A stretch of DNA of 64,000 bases from Stenotrophomonas sp. WZN-1 (lineage in GTDB: Bacteria; Pseudomonadota; Gammaproteobacteria; Xanthomonadales; Xanthomonadaceae): contig NZ_CP021768.1 of assembly GCF_002192255.1 (NCBI RefSeq), positions 1,816,001 through 1,880,000 on the forward strand, read 5' to 3'. The notes below the pieces were generated by a model, which had not been told where the DNA came from, did no database searches, and saw only the letters and a list, made by a program, of their open reading frames with translations. The position numbers and the translations under genes are program-made. This document shows positions 54,056-62,846 of this stretch, piece after piece (positions within the stretch are counted from its first letter, which is position 1; each line of letters opens with the position of its first letter).

Positions 54056-57000
54056 GTGTTGCCGAGTTCTCCATCCGCCGCCCGGTCACCACCATCATGT
54101 GCTTTGTGTCGCTGGTGGTGATCGGCCTGATCGCTTCGTTCCGGCTGCCGCTGGAGGCGCTGCCGGACATCTCCGCGCCGTTCCTGTTCGTGCAGATTCC
54201 GTACACCGGCTCGACCCCGGAAGAAGTGGAACGCACCATCATCCGCCCGGTCGAGGAATCGCTGGCGACGATGACCGGCATCAAGCGCATGCGCTCGTCG
54301 GCCACCTCCGAGGCGGCGCTGATCTACATCGAGTTCAGCGACTGGGACCGCGACATTGCGATTGCCGCGTCCGATGCGCGCGAGCGTATCGACGCGATCC
54401 GCAGCGACCTGCCCGACGACCTGCAACGCTACAACGTGTTCAAGTGGTCCAGCAGTGACCAGCCCGTGCTGAAGGTTCGCCTGGCCAGCACCACCGACCT
54501 GACCACCGCCTATGACATGCTCGACCGTGAGTTCAAGCGGCGCATCGAGCGCATCCCGGGTGTGGCAAGGGTCGACATCACCGGTGCGCCGCCGAACGAG
54601 GTCGAGATCGCCATCGATCCGAACCGGCTCAACGCGCATGGGTTGAGCATCAACGAGCTGAGCGAGCGCCTGCGCACGCTGAATTTCTCGATCTCGGCCG
54701 GGCAGATCGACGACAACGGCCAGCGCGTGCGCGTGCAGCCGGTGGGCGAGATCACCGACCTGCAGGAGATGCGCGACCTGGTGATCAACGCCAAGGGCCT
54801 GCGCCTGGGCGATATCGCCGATGTCCGCCTGAAGCCGGCGCGGATGAACTACGGGCGCCGCCTGGACGGCAACCCGGCGGTGGGCCTGGATATCTTCAAG
54901 GAGCGCAGTGCCAATCTGGTGGACGTTTCGCGTGCGGCGCTGGCCGAGGTCGAATCGATCCGCGCGCAGCCATCGATGCGCGACGTGCAGATCAAGGTGA
55001 TCGACAACCAGGGCAAGGCGGTGACGTCCTCACTTCTGGAGCTGGCCGAGGCCGGTGCGGTTGGCCTGATCCTGTCGGTGACGGTGCTGTTCTTCTTCCT
55101 GCGCCATTGGCCGTCGACGCTGATGGTGACGCTGGCCATTCCGATCTGCTTCACCATCACCCTCGGCTTCATGTACTTCGTTGGGGTGACACTGAACATC
55201 CTGACCATGATGGGCCTGCTGCTGGCGGTGGGCATGCTGGTCGACAATGCCGTGGTGGTGGTGGAAAGCATCTACCAGGAGCGCGAGCGCATGCCGGGGC
55301 AGCCACGGCTGGCCTCGATCATCGGCACCCGCAACGTGGCCATTGCGCTCAGCGCCGGTACGCTGTGCCACTGCATCGTGTTCGTGCCGAACCTGTTTGG
55401 CGAGACCAACAACATCAGCATCTTCATGGCGCAGATCGCGATCACCATCTCGGTCTCGCTGCTGGCCTCGTGGCTGGTCGCGGTCAGCCTGATCCCGATG
55501 CTGTCCGCACGCATGGCCACGCCCAAGCTGGTGCACTCGCAGACAGGCCTGATTGCGCGCCTGCAGCGCCGCTATGCGCAGCTGCTGGACTGGTCGCTGC
55601 ATCACCGCGGATGGAGCCTGCTCGGCATCCTGCTGGTGGTGCTGGTCAGCCTGGTACCGATGAAGCTGACCAAGATCGACATGTTCGGTGGTGAGGGCGG
55701 CAAGGACATCTTCATCGGCTACATGTGGAAGGGCGCCTACACCTACCGGCAGATGTCCGAGGAAGTGGCGCGGGTGGAGAACTGGATCGACCAGAACCGC
55801 GAACGCCTGCACGTGAAGCAGGTGTACTCCTGGTACAGCGAGCAGGAAGGCAGCTCCACGGTGGTCACCCTGGACGAAAAATACGCCAAGGACATCAAGG
55901 CGCTGCAGGAAGAGCTGCGCAAGGGCCTGCCGAAGTCGGCCCGCACCGACTACTTCGTCGGCAACCAGGGCGGCGATGGCGGTGGCGGCAGCAACCAGGG
56001 TGTGCAGGTGCAGCTGGTGGGAGATTCCAGCTCGATGCTGCAGGAGATCGGCCAGGAAGTGGTGCCGTTGCTGGCGCAGCGTGCCGAACTGCGTGACGTG
56101 CGCATCGACAACGGAGAGAAGGGCGGCGAGCTGAAGGTGCGTGTTGACCGCGAGCGTGCCGCAGCGTTCGGTTTCAATGCCGAGCAGGTGGCCAGTTTCG
56201 TCGGGCTGGCGCTGCGCGGTGCACCGATGCGCGAGTTCCGCCGCGGTGACAATGAAGTGCCGGTATGGGTGCGCTTCGCTGGCGCCGAGCAGAGCAGCCC
56301 GGAAGACCTCGCCGGTTTCAGCGTGCGCACCGGCGATGGCCGCAGCGTACCGCTGCTGAGCCTGGTCAGCGTGGACGTCGGTTCGTCGGCCACCCAGATC
56401 GGCCGCACCAACCGCCAGACCACCTTGACCATCAAGGCCAACCTGGCCGAGAAGGTCACCGCACCGGACGGGCGCAAGGCGATTGAAGCCGTGCTCAAGC
56501 CGATGAACTTCCCGGCCGGCTATGGTTTCACCTTCGACGGTGGCGACTACGGCAACGATGATGAGGCCATGCAGCAGATGGTGTTCAACCTGCTGATCGC
56601 GCTGGTGATGATCTACGTGGTGATGGCGGCGGTGTTCGAGTCGCTGCTGTTCCCGGCGGCGATCATGAGCGGCGTGCTGTTCTCGATCTTCGGCGTGTTC
56701 TGGCTGTTCTGGATCACCGGCACCTCGTTCGGGATCATGTCCTTCATTGGCATCCTGGTGCTGATGGGCGTGGTGGTGAACAACGGCATCGTGATGATCG
56801 AGCACATCAACAACCTGCGGCGCAGTGGCATGGGCCGCACCCAGGCGCTGGTGGAAGGCTCACGCGAACGCCTGCGCCCGATCATGATGACCATGGGCAC
56901 GGCGATCCTGGCGATGGTGCCGATCTCGCTGACCGACACGCAGATGTTCGGCAATGGCCCGGAGTATTCGCCGATGGCGCGCGCAATCGCGGGTGGCCTG

Positions 57001-57138
57001 GCGTTCTCGACGGTGGTCAGCCTGCTGTTCCTGCCGACGATCTACGCGGTGCTCGATGACCTGCGCACCGCCGTAACTCGGCTGATCCGCCGTGCGCGCG
57101 GCCTGGAGATGGTAGAGCCGGGCGCTGCCCGGCTGTAA
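54052..57138 (+). CDS. RND efflux permease (second of two), altered proton-relay residues
   Basis: A 1028-residue RND pump of normal AcrB-like length. It begins MSVAEFSIRRPVTTIMCFVS. In TM4 the usual Asp-Asp pair reads Asp-Asn (GMLVDNAVVVVE), and in TM10 the usual Lys is Asn (GVVVNNGIVMIE). This D-N/N pattern occurs in a subgroup of RND pumps. Paired with an intact D-D/K pump, as here, it suggests the two may divide work in a mixed trimer, as proposed for MdtBC-type systems. A Gly-rich loop (GGDGGGGSNQG) lies near residue 645. A strong terminator follows. Confidence 0.93.
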   Translation: MSVAEFSIRRPVTTIMCFVSLVVIGLIASFRLPLEALPDISAPFLFVQIPYTGSTPEEVERTIIRPVEESLATMTGIKRMRSSATSEAALIYIEFSDWDRDIAIAASDARERIDAIRSDLPDDLQRYNVFKWSSSDQPVLKVRLASTTDLTTAYDMLDREFKRRIERIPGVARVDITGAPPNEVEIAIDPNRLNAHGLSINELSERLRTLNFSISAGQIDDNGQRVRVQPVGEITDLQEMRDLVINAKGLRLGDIADVRLKPARMNYGRRLDGNPAVGLDIFKERSANLVDVSRAALAEVESIRAQPSMRDVQIKVIDNQGKAVTSSLLELAEAGAVGLILSVTVLFFFLRHWPSTLMVTLAIPICFTITLGFMYFVGVTLNILTMMGLLLAVGMLVDNAVVVVESIYQERERMPGQPRLASIIGTRNVAIALSAGTLCHCIVFVPNLFGETNNISIFMAQIAITISVSLLASWLVAVSLIPMLSARMATPKLVHSQTGLIARLQRRYAQLLDWSLHHRGWSLLGILLVVLVSLVPMKLTKIDMFGGEGGKDIFIGYMWKGAYTYRQMSEEVARVENWIDQNRERLHVKQVYSWYSEQEGSSTVVTLDEKYAKDIKALQEELRKGLPKSARTDYFVGNQGGDGGGGSNQGVQVQLVGDSSSMLQEIGQEVVPLLAQRAELRDVRIDNGEKGGELKVRVDRERAAAFGFNAEQVASFVGLALRGAPMREFRRGDNEVPVWVRFAGAEQSSPEDLAGFSVRTGDGRSVPLLSLVSVDVGSSATQIGRTNRQTTLTIKANLAEKVTAPDGRKAIEAVLKPMNFPAGYGFTFDGGDYGNDDEAMQQMVFNLLIALVMIYVVMAAVFESLLFPAAIMSGVLFSIFGVFWLFWITGTSFGIMSFIGILVLMGVVVNNGIVMIEHINNLRRSGMGRTQALVEGSRERLRPIMMTMGTAILAMVPISLTDTQMFGNGPEYSPMARAIAGGLAFSTVVSLLFLPTIYAVLDDLRTAVTRLIRRARGLEMVEPGAARL

Positions 57139-57161
57139 TGCGCGACAACGTGTTGTGGTGT

Positions 57162-57202
57162 GGGGGAGGCCGGTCGTAGTGGGGCGGCCTCCCCCTTTTT
57201 TT
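57162..57202 (+). terminator. Intrinsic terminator of the efflux operon
   Basis: GGGGGAGGCCG (57162-57172) pairs with CGGCCTCCCCC (57185-57195), followed by seven T. Confidence 0.93.
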
Positions 57203-57238
57203 CGGGCATCGCCCGGCACCACCCATCACCGCATCTCG

Positions 57239-57264
57239 GTAGCGCCGGGCCATGCCCGGCGGGG
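57239..57264 (+). repeat. GTAG (SMAG-type) hairpin
   Basis: GTAGCGCCGGGC-CAT-GCCCGGCG from 57239, between the efflux operon terminator and the stop of the convergent TraB-family gene. Confidence 0.82.
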
Positions 57265-57272
57265 TGTTGCAA

Positions 57273-58493
57273 TCAACCGGCCACCTTGCCCCACACCTTG
57301 AAGGTGGTCAGCCACAGGCCGAGCATGCTACCGATGTTGGTCAGCATGAAGGTCAGCACCACGCGGGTGACCCGGTTGCGGTACCAGCCCTTCAGGCTCT
57401 GCGCATCATCGCGAAGCTTCAGGAAGTCCTCATACGCTGGCTTGCGCAGCCGCGCTTCCACCAGCGCCGAGAATGCGCCGGTCGGGATGCTCAGGCGGAA
57501 CGGTTTGAACGGGGCCACAGCGATCGCGGTGAGGATGCTCAGCGGGTGGCCGCCGGCCAGCAGGCAGCCCAGGCCCGCCAGGCCGCCGGTGTACATCGCC
57601 CAGGTCGCCAGCAGCTCGGTGCCCACGCCCAGGCCGCCGCGGTAGAAGCCCACGCCGATGCCGGTCGCCACGATCGCCAGGATGCCGAGCGTGAACCACG
57701 GAATGTTGCGCTTCTTCGGCACCGCCTCCAGCTCGGCACGCAGCGGTGCCGGCGCCTCGGTGTCGGTTTCCAGGTAGCGGGCCAGCCCGGCCAGGTGGCC
57801 GGCGCCGACCACCGCCAGCACTTCGCGCTGCTGCAGGTCGTGTTCTTCGCGCAGGCGGGTGGCCATGTAACGGTCACGCTCGCCGATGATGGTCTCGTAC
57901 AGCGCCGGGCTCTCGCTGGCGAACTCGCCGAAGCTCGATTCCAGCATGTCGCCCTGCTTGAGCTTCTCGATCTCGTTCTCGCCCACTTCCTCGGACGAGA
58001 ACAGGCCGGCGCCAAGCCCGGCGACCAGCTTCAGCTTGCCGAAGAACCCCAGCCGCTGCGAGGCGCGGCGGAAGGTCAGGCCGACCTCGCGGTCGATCAG
58101 GTGCACGGGCAGGTTGCGTTCGCGTGCCAGTTCCACCGCACGCTTCAGTTCGGCACCCGGCTCGATGTCGAGCTGTTCGGCCAGGCGGCGCTGGTAGGCG
58201 GACAGAGCGAGGTTGGCAGCGAACAGGGCGACGCGGCCCTTGCGGATCACCTCGACCAGGTCGAGCTTGGCCAGCGTATCCGGGTCGCTCAGTGCCTGCA
58301 GGCGCTGCGGGTCCAGTTCGACGGCCACCGCATCGAAGCGGCCGCTGTCGATGGCCTTTTCCACTGCCTCGACGCTCGCGCGTGAGACGTGGGCGGTGCC
58401 CAGCAGGGTATAACGCACGCCGTCGCGTTCGACGACGCGCACCGGCTGGCCGGCGAACAGGTCGTCGCCGGTCTCGGGAAGGGTTTCAGTCAT
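57273..58493 (-). CDS. TraB/GumN-like family membrane protein
   Basis: A 406-residue TraB-family protein. Motifs: YTLLGTAHVSRASVEAVE, AVAVELDPQRLQAL, VHLIDREVGLTFRRA and VLAVVGAGHLAGLARYL; these His, Glu and Asp/Arg positions are the conserved putative metal-binding set of the Tiki/TraB fold. The C-terminal third holds several hydrophobic helices (FTLGILAIVATGIGVGFY, GGLAGLGCLLAGGHPLSIL, VVLTFMLTNIGSMLGLWL). The family is predicted to be metalloprotease-like; bacterial substrates are unknown. It starts four bases after the acetyltransferase stop; an ATG four codons earlier would overlap it. Confidence 0.88.
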   Translation of the reverse strand: MTETLPETGDDLFAGQPVRVVERDGVRYTLLGTAHVSRASVEAVEKAIDSGRFDAVAVELDPQRLQALSDPDTLAKLDLVEVIRKGRVALFAANLALSAYQRRLAEQLDIEPGAELKRAVELARERNLPVHLIDREVGLTFRRASQRLGFFGKLKLVAGLGAGLFSSEEVGENEIEKLKQGDMLESSFGEFASESPALYETIIGERDRYMATRLREEHDLQQREVLAVVGAGHLAGLARYLETDTEAPAPLRAELEAVPKKRNIPWFTLGILAIVATGIGVGFYRGGLGVGTELLATWAMYTGGLAGLGCLLAGGHPLSILTAIAVAPFKPFRLSIPTGAFSALVEARLRKPAYEDFLKLRDDAQSLKGWYRNRVTRVVLTFMLTNIGSMLGLWLTTFKVWGKVAG

Positions 58494-58497
58494 GGAT

Positions 58498-59028
58498 TCA
58501 TTCATTGGAAGGTGCGGTGTCGGCGCCATCGCCGAGCGCGCGCTGCATCTGCACGGTATCCAGCCAGCGGCCGTGCTTGCGGCCAAGGCCACGGAACACG
58601 CCCACCAGCTCGAAGCCGAAGCGTTCGTGCAGCTTGATTGACGCGGTGTTGGTCGGTTCACCGATCACCGCCACCATCTGCCGGTAGCCACGCACCACGC
58701 AGGCGTCGATGAGAGCCTGCAGCAGGCCGGTGCCGACGCCCTGGCCCTGGAAGCGGGCATCGACGTAGACCGAGTTTTCCACGGTCCACTGGTAGGCGAC
58801 GCGGGTGCGGTAAGTATTGGCGTAGGCATAGCCGGCGACCTGGCCGTCGATCTCGGCGACCAGGTAGGGGAAGCCGCGATCGATGATGTCGCGCATGCGG
58901 CGCAGCATCTCGGTCGCATCCGGGATGTCGTACTCGTAGGTGTTGACGAAGTCGGTCACTTCCACCGCATAGATCGCGGTGATCGCGTCGATGTCGGCCG
59001 GGCCGGCATCACGGATGAGGACGGCCAT
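58498..59028 (-). CDS. GNAT-family N-acetyltransferase (phosphinothricin acetyltransferase-like)
   Basis: A 176-residue GNAT protein. It starts MAVLIRDAGPADIDAITAIYA; motif A is VDARFQGQGVGTGLLQALID, which binds acetyl-CoA; LHERFGFELVGVFRGLGRKHGRWLD-type residues (FELVGVFRGLGRKHGRWLD) are typical of the Pat/Bar-like branch that acetylates small amines or amino-acid analogues. It sits in a minus-strand run after aguA and aguB (14-bp gap), so an amine linked to agmatine/putrescine metabolism is conceivable, but this is inference only. Confidence 0.9.
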   Translation of the reverse strand: MAVLIRDAGPADIDAITAIYAVEVTDFVNTYEYDIPDATEMLRRMRDIIDRGFPYLVAEIDGQVAGYAYANTYRTRVAYQWTVENSVYVDARFQGQGVGTGLLQALIDACVVRGYRQMVAVIGEPTNTASIKLHERFGFELVGVFRGLGRKHGRWLDTVQMQRALGDGADTAPSNE

Positions 59029-59042
59029 GCGCGGGCTCCGGC

Positions 59043-59930
59043 TCAGTCGATGTAGCGCTTGAGCAGGTCGCCGTAGGCATCGATGCGGCGATCACGCAGG
59101 AACGGCCAGATGCGGCGCACGTGCTCGCTGCGCTGCAGGTCGACGTCGCACAGCAGCACGGTGGCGTCGGTGCCGGCCTCGGCCAGGAATTCGCCCTGCG
59201 GGCCCAGCACGTGGCTGTTGCCCCAGAACTGGATGCCCGAAGCACCCAGCGGCGAGGCTTCGTGGCCGACGCGGTTGCAGCTCAGCACCGGCAGGCCATT
59301 GGCCACGGCGTGGCCGCGGTGGCTCAGCACCCAGGCGTCGCGCTGGCGGGTCTTCTCGTCCTGCACATCGTCCGGGTCCCAGCCGATCGCGGTCGGGTAC
59401 AGCAGCAGCTCGGCGCCGGCCAGCGCCATCAGGCGGGCCGCTTCCGGATACCACTGGTCCCAGCACACCAGCACGCCGAGGCGACCCACCGAGGTATCGA
59501 TCGGCTTGAAGCCGATGTCACCCGGGGTGAAGTAGAACTTCTCGTAGAAGCCCGGGTCGTCCGGGATGTGCATCTTGCGGTACTTGCCGAGCAGCGTGCC
59601 GTCTTTCTCGAACACCACCGCGGTGTTGTGGTACAGGCCGGCAGCGCGGCGCTCGAACAGCGAGCCGACCAGCACCACGCCATGCTTCTTCGCCAGCGCG
59701 CCCAGGCGCTCGGTGCTCGGGCCTGGAATCGGCTCGGCCAGGTCGAACTCATCGACCGACTCGTGCTGGCAGAAATACGGGCCGTTATGCAGTTCCTGCA
59801 GCAGCACCAGCTTGGCACCCTGCGCAGCCGCCTCGGCCACGCGTGCTTCAATCACCGCCAGGTTGGCGGCGGCATCACCGTGGTTGCGCTCCTGGATCAG
59901 GGCGACGGTAAGGGGGCTGCGCGAGTTCAT
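59043..59930 (-). CDS. aguB: N-carbamoylputrescine amidase
   Basis: A 295-residue nitrilase-fold enzyme. The Glu-Lys-Cys triad is in LVLLQELHNGPYFCQ (Glu), LGKYRKMHIPDDPGFYEK (Lys) and LGVLVCWDQWYPEAARL (Cys). The close spacing and motif ELHNGPYFCQ are typical of AguB. It hydrolyses N-carbamoylputrescine to putrescine, CO2 and ammonia. aguA, which makes the substrate, lies upstream on the same strand. The 165-bp gap between them holds an inverted SMAG pair, which may uncouple the two. Confidence 0.96.
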   Translation of the reverse strand: MNSRSPLTVALIQERNHGDAAANLAVIEARVAEAAAQGAKLVLLQELHNGPYFCQHESVDEFDLAEPIPGPSTERLGALAKKHGVVLVGSLFERRAAGLYHNTAVVFEKDGTLLGKYRKMHIPDDPGFYEKFYFTPGDIGFKPIDTSVGRLGVLVCWDQWYPEAARLMALAGAELLLYPTAIGWDPDDVQDEKTRQRDAWVLSHRGHAVANGLPVLSCNRVGHEASPLGASGIQFWGNSHVLGPQGEFLAEAGTDATVLLCDVDLQRSEHVRRIWPFLRDRRIDAYGDLLKRYID

Positions 59931-60017
59931 GCGGGGCGTTCCTGCGGGGGAAAACCTGCATGTTAGCGCGGATGGACGGCGGCGGCGTGTCGCGCGCTGA
60001 ATGGGTGCACGCAACCG

Positions 60018-60087
60018 GTAGCGCCGGGGCCATGCCCGGCGGATTTTCCAGATGCCGCTGCGCTCGCCGGGCATGGCCCGGCGCTAC
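60018..60087. repeat. Inverted pair of SMAG-type hairpins between aguA and aguB
   Basis: GTAGCGCCGGGGCCATGCCC begins at 60018 and the opposite unit ends GGCCCGGCGCTAC at 60087; about 23 bp lie between. It sits inside what would otherwise be an aguA-aguB operon, just after the aguA stop. Confidence 0.82.
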
Positions 60088-60095
60088 CGCGCGAT

Positions 60096-61133
60096 TTACG
60101 CCTTCAACAGCCCTGCCGGCAGCTGCATGGTGATGCAGTGCAGGCTGCCGTTCTGCCAGATCAGCGAGCGGCAGGGCACCTGCACGATCTCGCGGCCTGG
60201 GTGCGCCTGGGCCAGTACATCGCGGGCCAGGTCGTCGGCCGGATCGCCATAGGCCGGCATCAGCACGGCGCCATTGACGATCAGGTAGTTGGCGTACGAC
60301 GCAGCCAGGCGGCGGCCTTCGTCGATCACTGGCTGTGCCCACGGCAGCGGGAACAGGCGGTACGGCTGGCCATCCTTGGTGCGCAGCGCGGCCAGCTCAT
60401 TGCCCATCGCCTGCAGTTCGGCATAGTGCGAGTCGCTCTCGTCGTCGCAGGCCTGGTAGACGATGCTGTCGGCCGAAGCGAAGCGGGCGAGGGTATCGAT
60501 GTGGGCGTCGGTGTCGTCGCCTTCCAGGTAGCCGTGGTCCAGCCACAGCACGCGGTCCTGCTGCAGCCAGTCGGCCAGGTCGGCGCTCAGGCTGGCGCGG
60601 TCGCGGTCCGGGTGGCGCTCGTGCAGGCACTTCCAGGTGGTCAGCAGGGTGCCTTCGCCATCGGTCTCGATGCCACCGCCTTCCAGCGCGAACGGAATGC
60701 TGCGCACCGGTGCGTCGTTGAACACGCCGGCCTGGTCGAGCACGCCCACCAGCTGGTCATCCAGCGTGGCGTCGAACTTGCCACCCCAGCCGGTGAAGCG
60801 GAAATCCAGCAGCTGGAAACCGCCGTCGGCACGGCGCAGGGTGATCGGGCCGGAGTCGCGCAGCCAGGTATCGTCGTAGGCCGCCGTGGTGAAGTGGACC
60901 TTGTCCATGTCGATGCGGTTGGAGCGCAGCCGCATCTCGGCATAGGTCTCCACATCGTCGTCGGCCACGCAGATCAGCACCGGCTGGAAGCGGGTGATGG
61001 CCGCGACCAGGGCGATGTAGGTCTCTTCCACCTGGCCCAGGCGGTCGGCCCAGTCGGTGTCGGCGGTGGGCCAGGCAATCAGGACGCCGCTCTGGGCTTC
61101 CCACTCGGCAGGAAAACGAAGGGTCTGGTTCAT
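60096..61133 (-). CDS. aguA: Agmatine deiminase
   Basis: A 345-residue peptidylarginine deiminase-fold enzyme. Motifs: FPAEWEAQSGVLIAWPT, DDTWLRDSGPITL, FALEGGGIETDGEGTLL, LDHGYLEGDDTDAHIDTLAR with the catalytic His, and the C-terminal QNGSLHCITMQLPAGL with the nucleophilic Cys. It converts agmatine to N-carbamoylputrescine plus ammonia, the step before AguB. The pair supplies putrescine from arginine-derived agmatine. The start 61133 aligns with the family. Confidence 0.96.
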   Translation of the reverse strand: MNQTLRFPAEWEAQSGVLIAWPTADTDWADRLGQVEETYIALVAAITRFQPVLICVADDDVETYAEMRLRSNRIDMDKVHFTTAAYDDTWLRDSGPITLRRADGGFQLLDFRFTGWGGKFDATLDDQLVGVLDQAGVFNDAPVRSIPFALEGGGIETDGEGTLLTTWKCLHERHPDRDRASLSADLADWLQQDRVLWLDHGYLEGDDTDAHIDTLARFASADSIVYQACDDESDSHYAELQAMGNELAALRTKDGQPYRLFPLPWAQPVIDEGRRLAASYANYLIVNGAVLMPAYGDPADDLARDVLAQAHPGREIVQVPCRSLIWQNGSLHCITMQLPAGLLKA

Positions 61134-61172
61134 GGTCTCGCTACACAGGCCCGCCGACGGCGGGTAATGGGA

Positions 61173-61502
61173 TCAACGGATCGGCGGTTTCGGGCCGATT
61201 TCGTTCGGGTCCGCCTGGTTGGCCACCACGTTGATCACCTTCTGCTTCTCGAAGTAGACGGTGAACTGCGGGTACACCCAGCGGTTGATGGTCGGCCACT
61301 GCCGCTTCTGCCCGCCACGCGGCTGCAGCTGCTCGTTGGGCGCGCCGAACTGCGCCTGCACCTGCTGCATGGTCTGGCCACGCACGGGCACGGCGCCGGC
61401 CGGCTTCTCGCGGGCACGATCAACAAGCAGGGTATCGGCCAGCGCCGGTGTGGCGGAGGCCAGGGTGGCCATCACGGCCAGGGCGGACAGGTAACGCTTC
61501 AT
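61173..61502 (-). CDS. Small periplasmic protein with BamE/SmpA-like motif
   Basis: A 109-residue protein with a clear Sec signal peptide (MKRYLSALAVMATLASATPALA). The mature part has RGQTMQQVQAQFGAPNEQLQ, which matches the VGxxxxQVxxxLGxP motif of the BamE fold, then a tryptophan/aromatic strand region (WVYPQFTVYFEKQKVINVV). No lipobox cysteine is present, so unlike BamE it should be soluble in the periplasm. Function unknown. It precedes aguA by 39 bp on the same strand, possibly co-transcribed, but a link with agmatine is not expected. Confidence 0.8.
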   Translation of the reverse strand: MKRYLSALAVMATLASATPALADTLLVDRAREKPAGAVPVRGQTMQQVQAQFGAPNEQLQPRGGQKRQWPTINRWVYPQFTVYFEKQKVINVVANQADPNEIGPKPPIR

Positions 61503-61570
61503 CTCGATCTACTCCCCAGTGGTCAAGAAAGGCGATTACAGCAAAAACGGCAGGAAAAAGCCGCATAAAC

Positions 61571-61593
61571 AAAAAACCGCCCGAAGGCGGTTT
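61571..61593 (-). terminator. Intrinsic terminator of the L36 gene (minus strand)
   Basis: Read on the minus strand: AAACCGCC, loop TTCG, GGCGGTTT, followed by TTTTG (stem 61574-61581/61586-61593). It lies 55 bases after the L36 stop. Confidence 0.88.
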
Positions 61594-61647
61594 CTTGCAT
61601 CGGGTCGGCCCCGCGTAGGGCCAGCCGCAGCCGGAAGGCTGTGAGGC

Positions 61648-61773
61648 TTAGCGCTGACGCGCCTTGAAACGCGGGTTCGACTTGCAGATGACGAAGATCT
61701 TGCCACGACGACGCACGACCTTGCAGTCACGGTGACGGGCCTTCGCCGACTTCAGGGAGGACAGGACTTTCAT
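61648..61773 (-). CDS. ykgO: 50S ribosomal protein L36, zinc-independent (YkgO/RpmJ2-type)
   Basis: A 41-residue L36 ([20 protein letters not shown], then [21 protein letters not shown]). It matches the C-minus type of E. coli YkgO: the Cys/Cys/Cys/His zinc ligands of ordinary L36 are not all present (Ala and Arg replace the first Cys and later ligand positions). Such paralogs replace zinc L36 when zinc is scarce. An ordinary L36 would be expected in the spc operon elsewhere. It may be the only L36, as in some Xanthomonadaceae. Monocistronic, divergent from cmk. Confidence 0.93.
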   Translation of the reverse strand: MKVLSSLKSAKARHRDCKVVRRRGKIFVICKSNPRFKARQR

Positions 61774-61970
61774 GGCATACCTCGGCGTAAACAGTAGTTG
61801 TTCGGGTGGAGCGTGGCCGCGATATGCGAAAGACAATCGGCAGTTGACGCTCGTTCAAGCCCGCCATTCTACCGGGCTTTTCCTCGTGGTTTCAAGTGGT
61901 TGCACAAAAGATCCCGCTGGGGGCGTCTGGCAGGGGCTAGAATGGCCTCTTCACACGCTCTGGGACCCCC

Positions 61971-62648
61971 ATGAATCCACTCGCTCCCGTCCTGACCATC
62001 GACGGCCCATCCGGGGCCGGCAAGGGTACCATCAGCCGCATCATCGCGCGCAGGATGGGCTGGCATTACCTGGATTCGGGCGCGCTGTACCGGGCGGTGG
62101 GCGTGGCCGCAAGCTGGGCTGACATCGATACCTCCGACGCCTCGGCGCTGGTCCGTTGCACCTTCGACACCCACGTTCAGTTTGTCGAGCAGGGCGATGC
62201 CATGCGGGTCATGGTCAACGGCACCGATGCCACCGACGAGCTGCGCCTGGAGACCACCGGTGCGCTGGCCTCGGCCATTGCCGCCATTCCGGAGGTCCGG
62301 GCTGCCCTGAAGGAGCGCCAGCGCGCATTCAGGGAGCTGCCGGGGCTGGTTGCTGATGGCCGCGACATGGGTACGGTGATCTTCCCGAACGCCTCCTACA
62401 AGGTCTTCCTGACCGCCAGTGCCGAGGAGCGCGCCGAGCGCCGGCATAAGCAGTTGAAAGACAAGGGGGTTTCTGTTAACTTTGATGACCTCCTGCGCGA
62501 GATCATGGCCCGCGACGCCCGTGATGCTCAGCGTACCGTGGCGCCCCTGAAGCCGGCAGACGATGCTGTCCTCATCGACACCACAGGCATCGGCATCGAT
62601 GATGTCGTTGCCCGAGTGATGGATCTGCTTCCGGTTCCGGCTGCCTGA
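61971..62648 (+). CDS. cmk: Cytidylate kinase
   Basis: A 225-residue nucleoside monophosphate kinase. Walker A is [18 protein letters not shown]; other motifs are [32 protein letters not shown] and [17 protein letters not shown]. It phosphorylates CMP and dCMP. A TAGAAT hexamer at 61938-61943 may be its -10 box. The cmk-rpsA order is conserved in gammaproteobacteria. A 198-bp leader separates it from rpsA. Confidence 0.97.
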   Translation: MNPLAPVLTIDGPSGAGKGTISRIIARRMGWHYLDSGALYRAVGVAASWADIDTSDASALVRCTFDTHVQFVEQGDAMRVMVNGTDATDELRLETTGALASAIAAIPEVRAALKERQRAFRELPGLVADGRDMGTVIFPNASYKVFLTASAEERAERRHKQLKDKGVSVNFDDLLREIMARDARDAQRTVAPLKPADDAVLIDTTGIGIDDVVARVMDLLPVPAA

Positions 62649-62846
62649 TCCGTTCGCGCAGGAGCACTGCCAGCAGCATCGGCGGTGGTCGCGCATAGCA
62701 GTGCTGTACCAGCTCCGTCGCGCAATGATGCGTGGCGGTTTTCCTACTACACACGACCTGCGTTTCCGGGGTCGACCAACAGGCGGGCGGTCGCCATTCC
62801 CCTGAAGGGGACGCCACCGACCCATGTGTCCAACAGAGTAAATCTA
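62649..62846 (+). promoter_or_regulatory. rpsA leader region
   Basis: No gene. The stretch contains GGCGGTCGCC and CCCCTGAAGGGG dyads (about 62786-62812) shortly before rpsA. In E. coli, S1 represses its own translation through a structured leader; a similar role here is inference. The ribosome-binding site is weak (AGAG), as in other rpsA genes. Confidence 0.35.

Noticed and set aside
49392..57138. Naming the efflux operon smeIJK outright
   Set aside because: The adaptor-RND-RND order fits smeIJK, but I could not compare sequences, and other strains may carry additional loci of this form.
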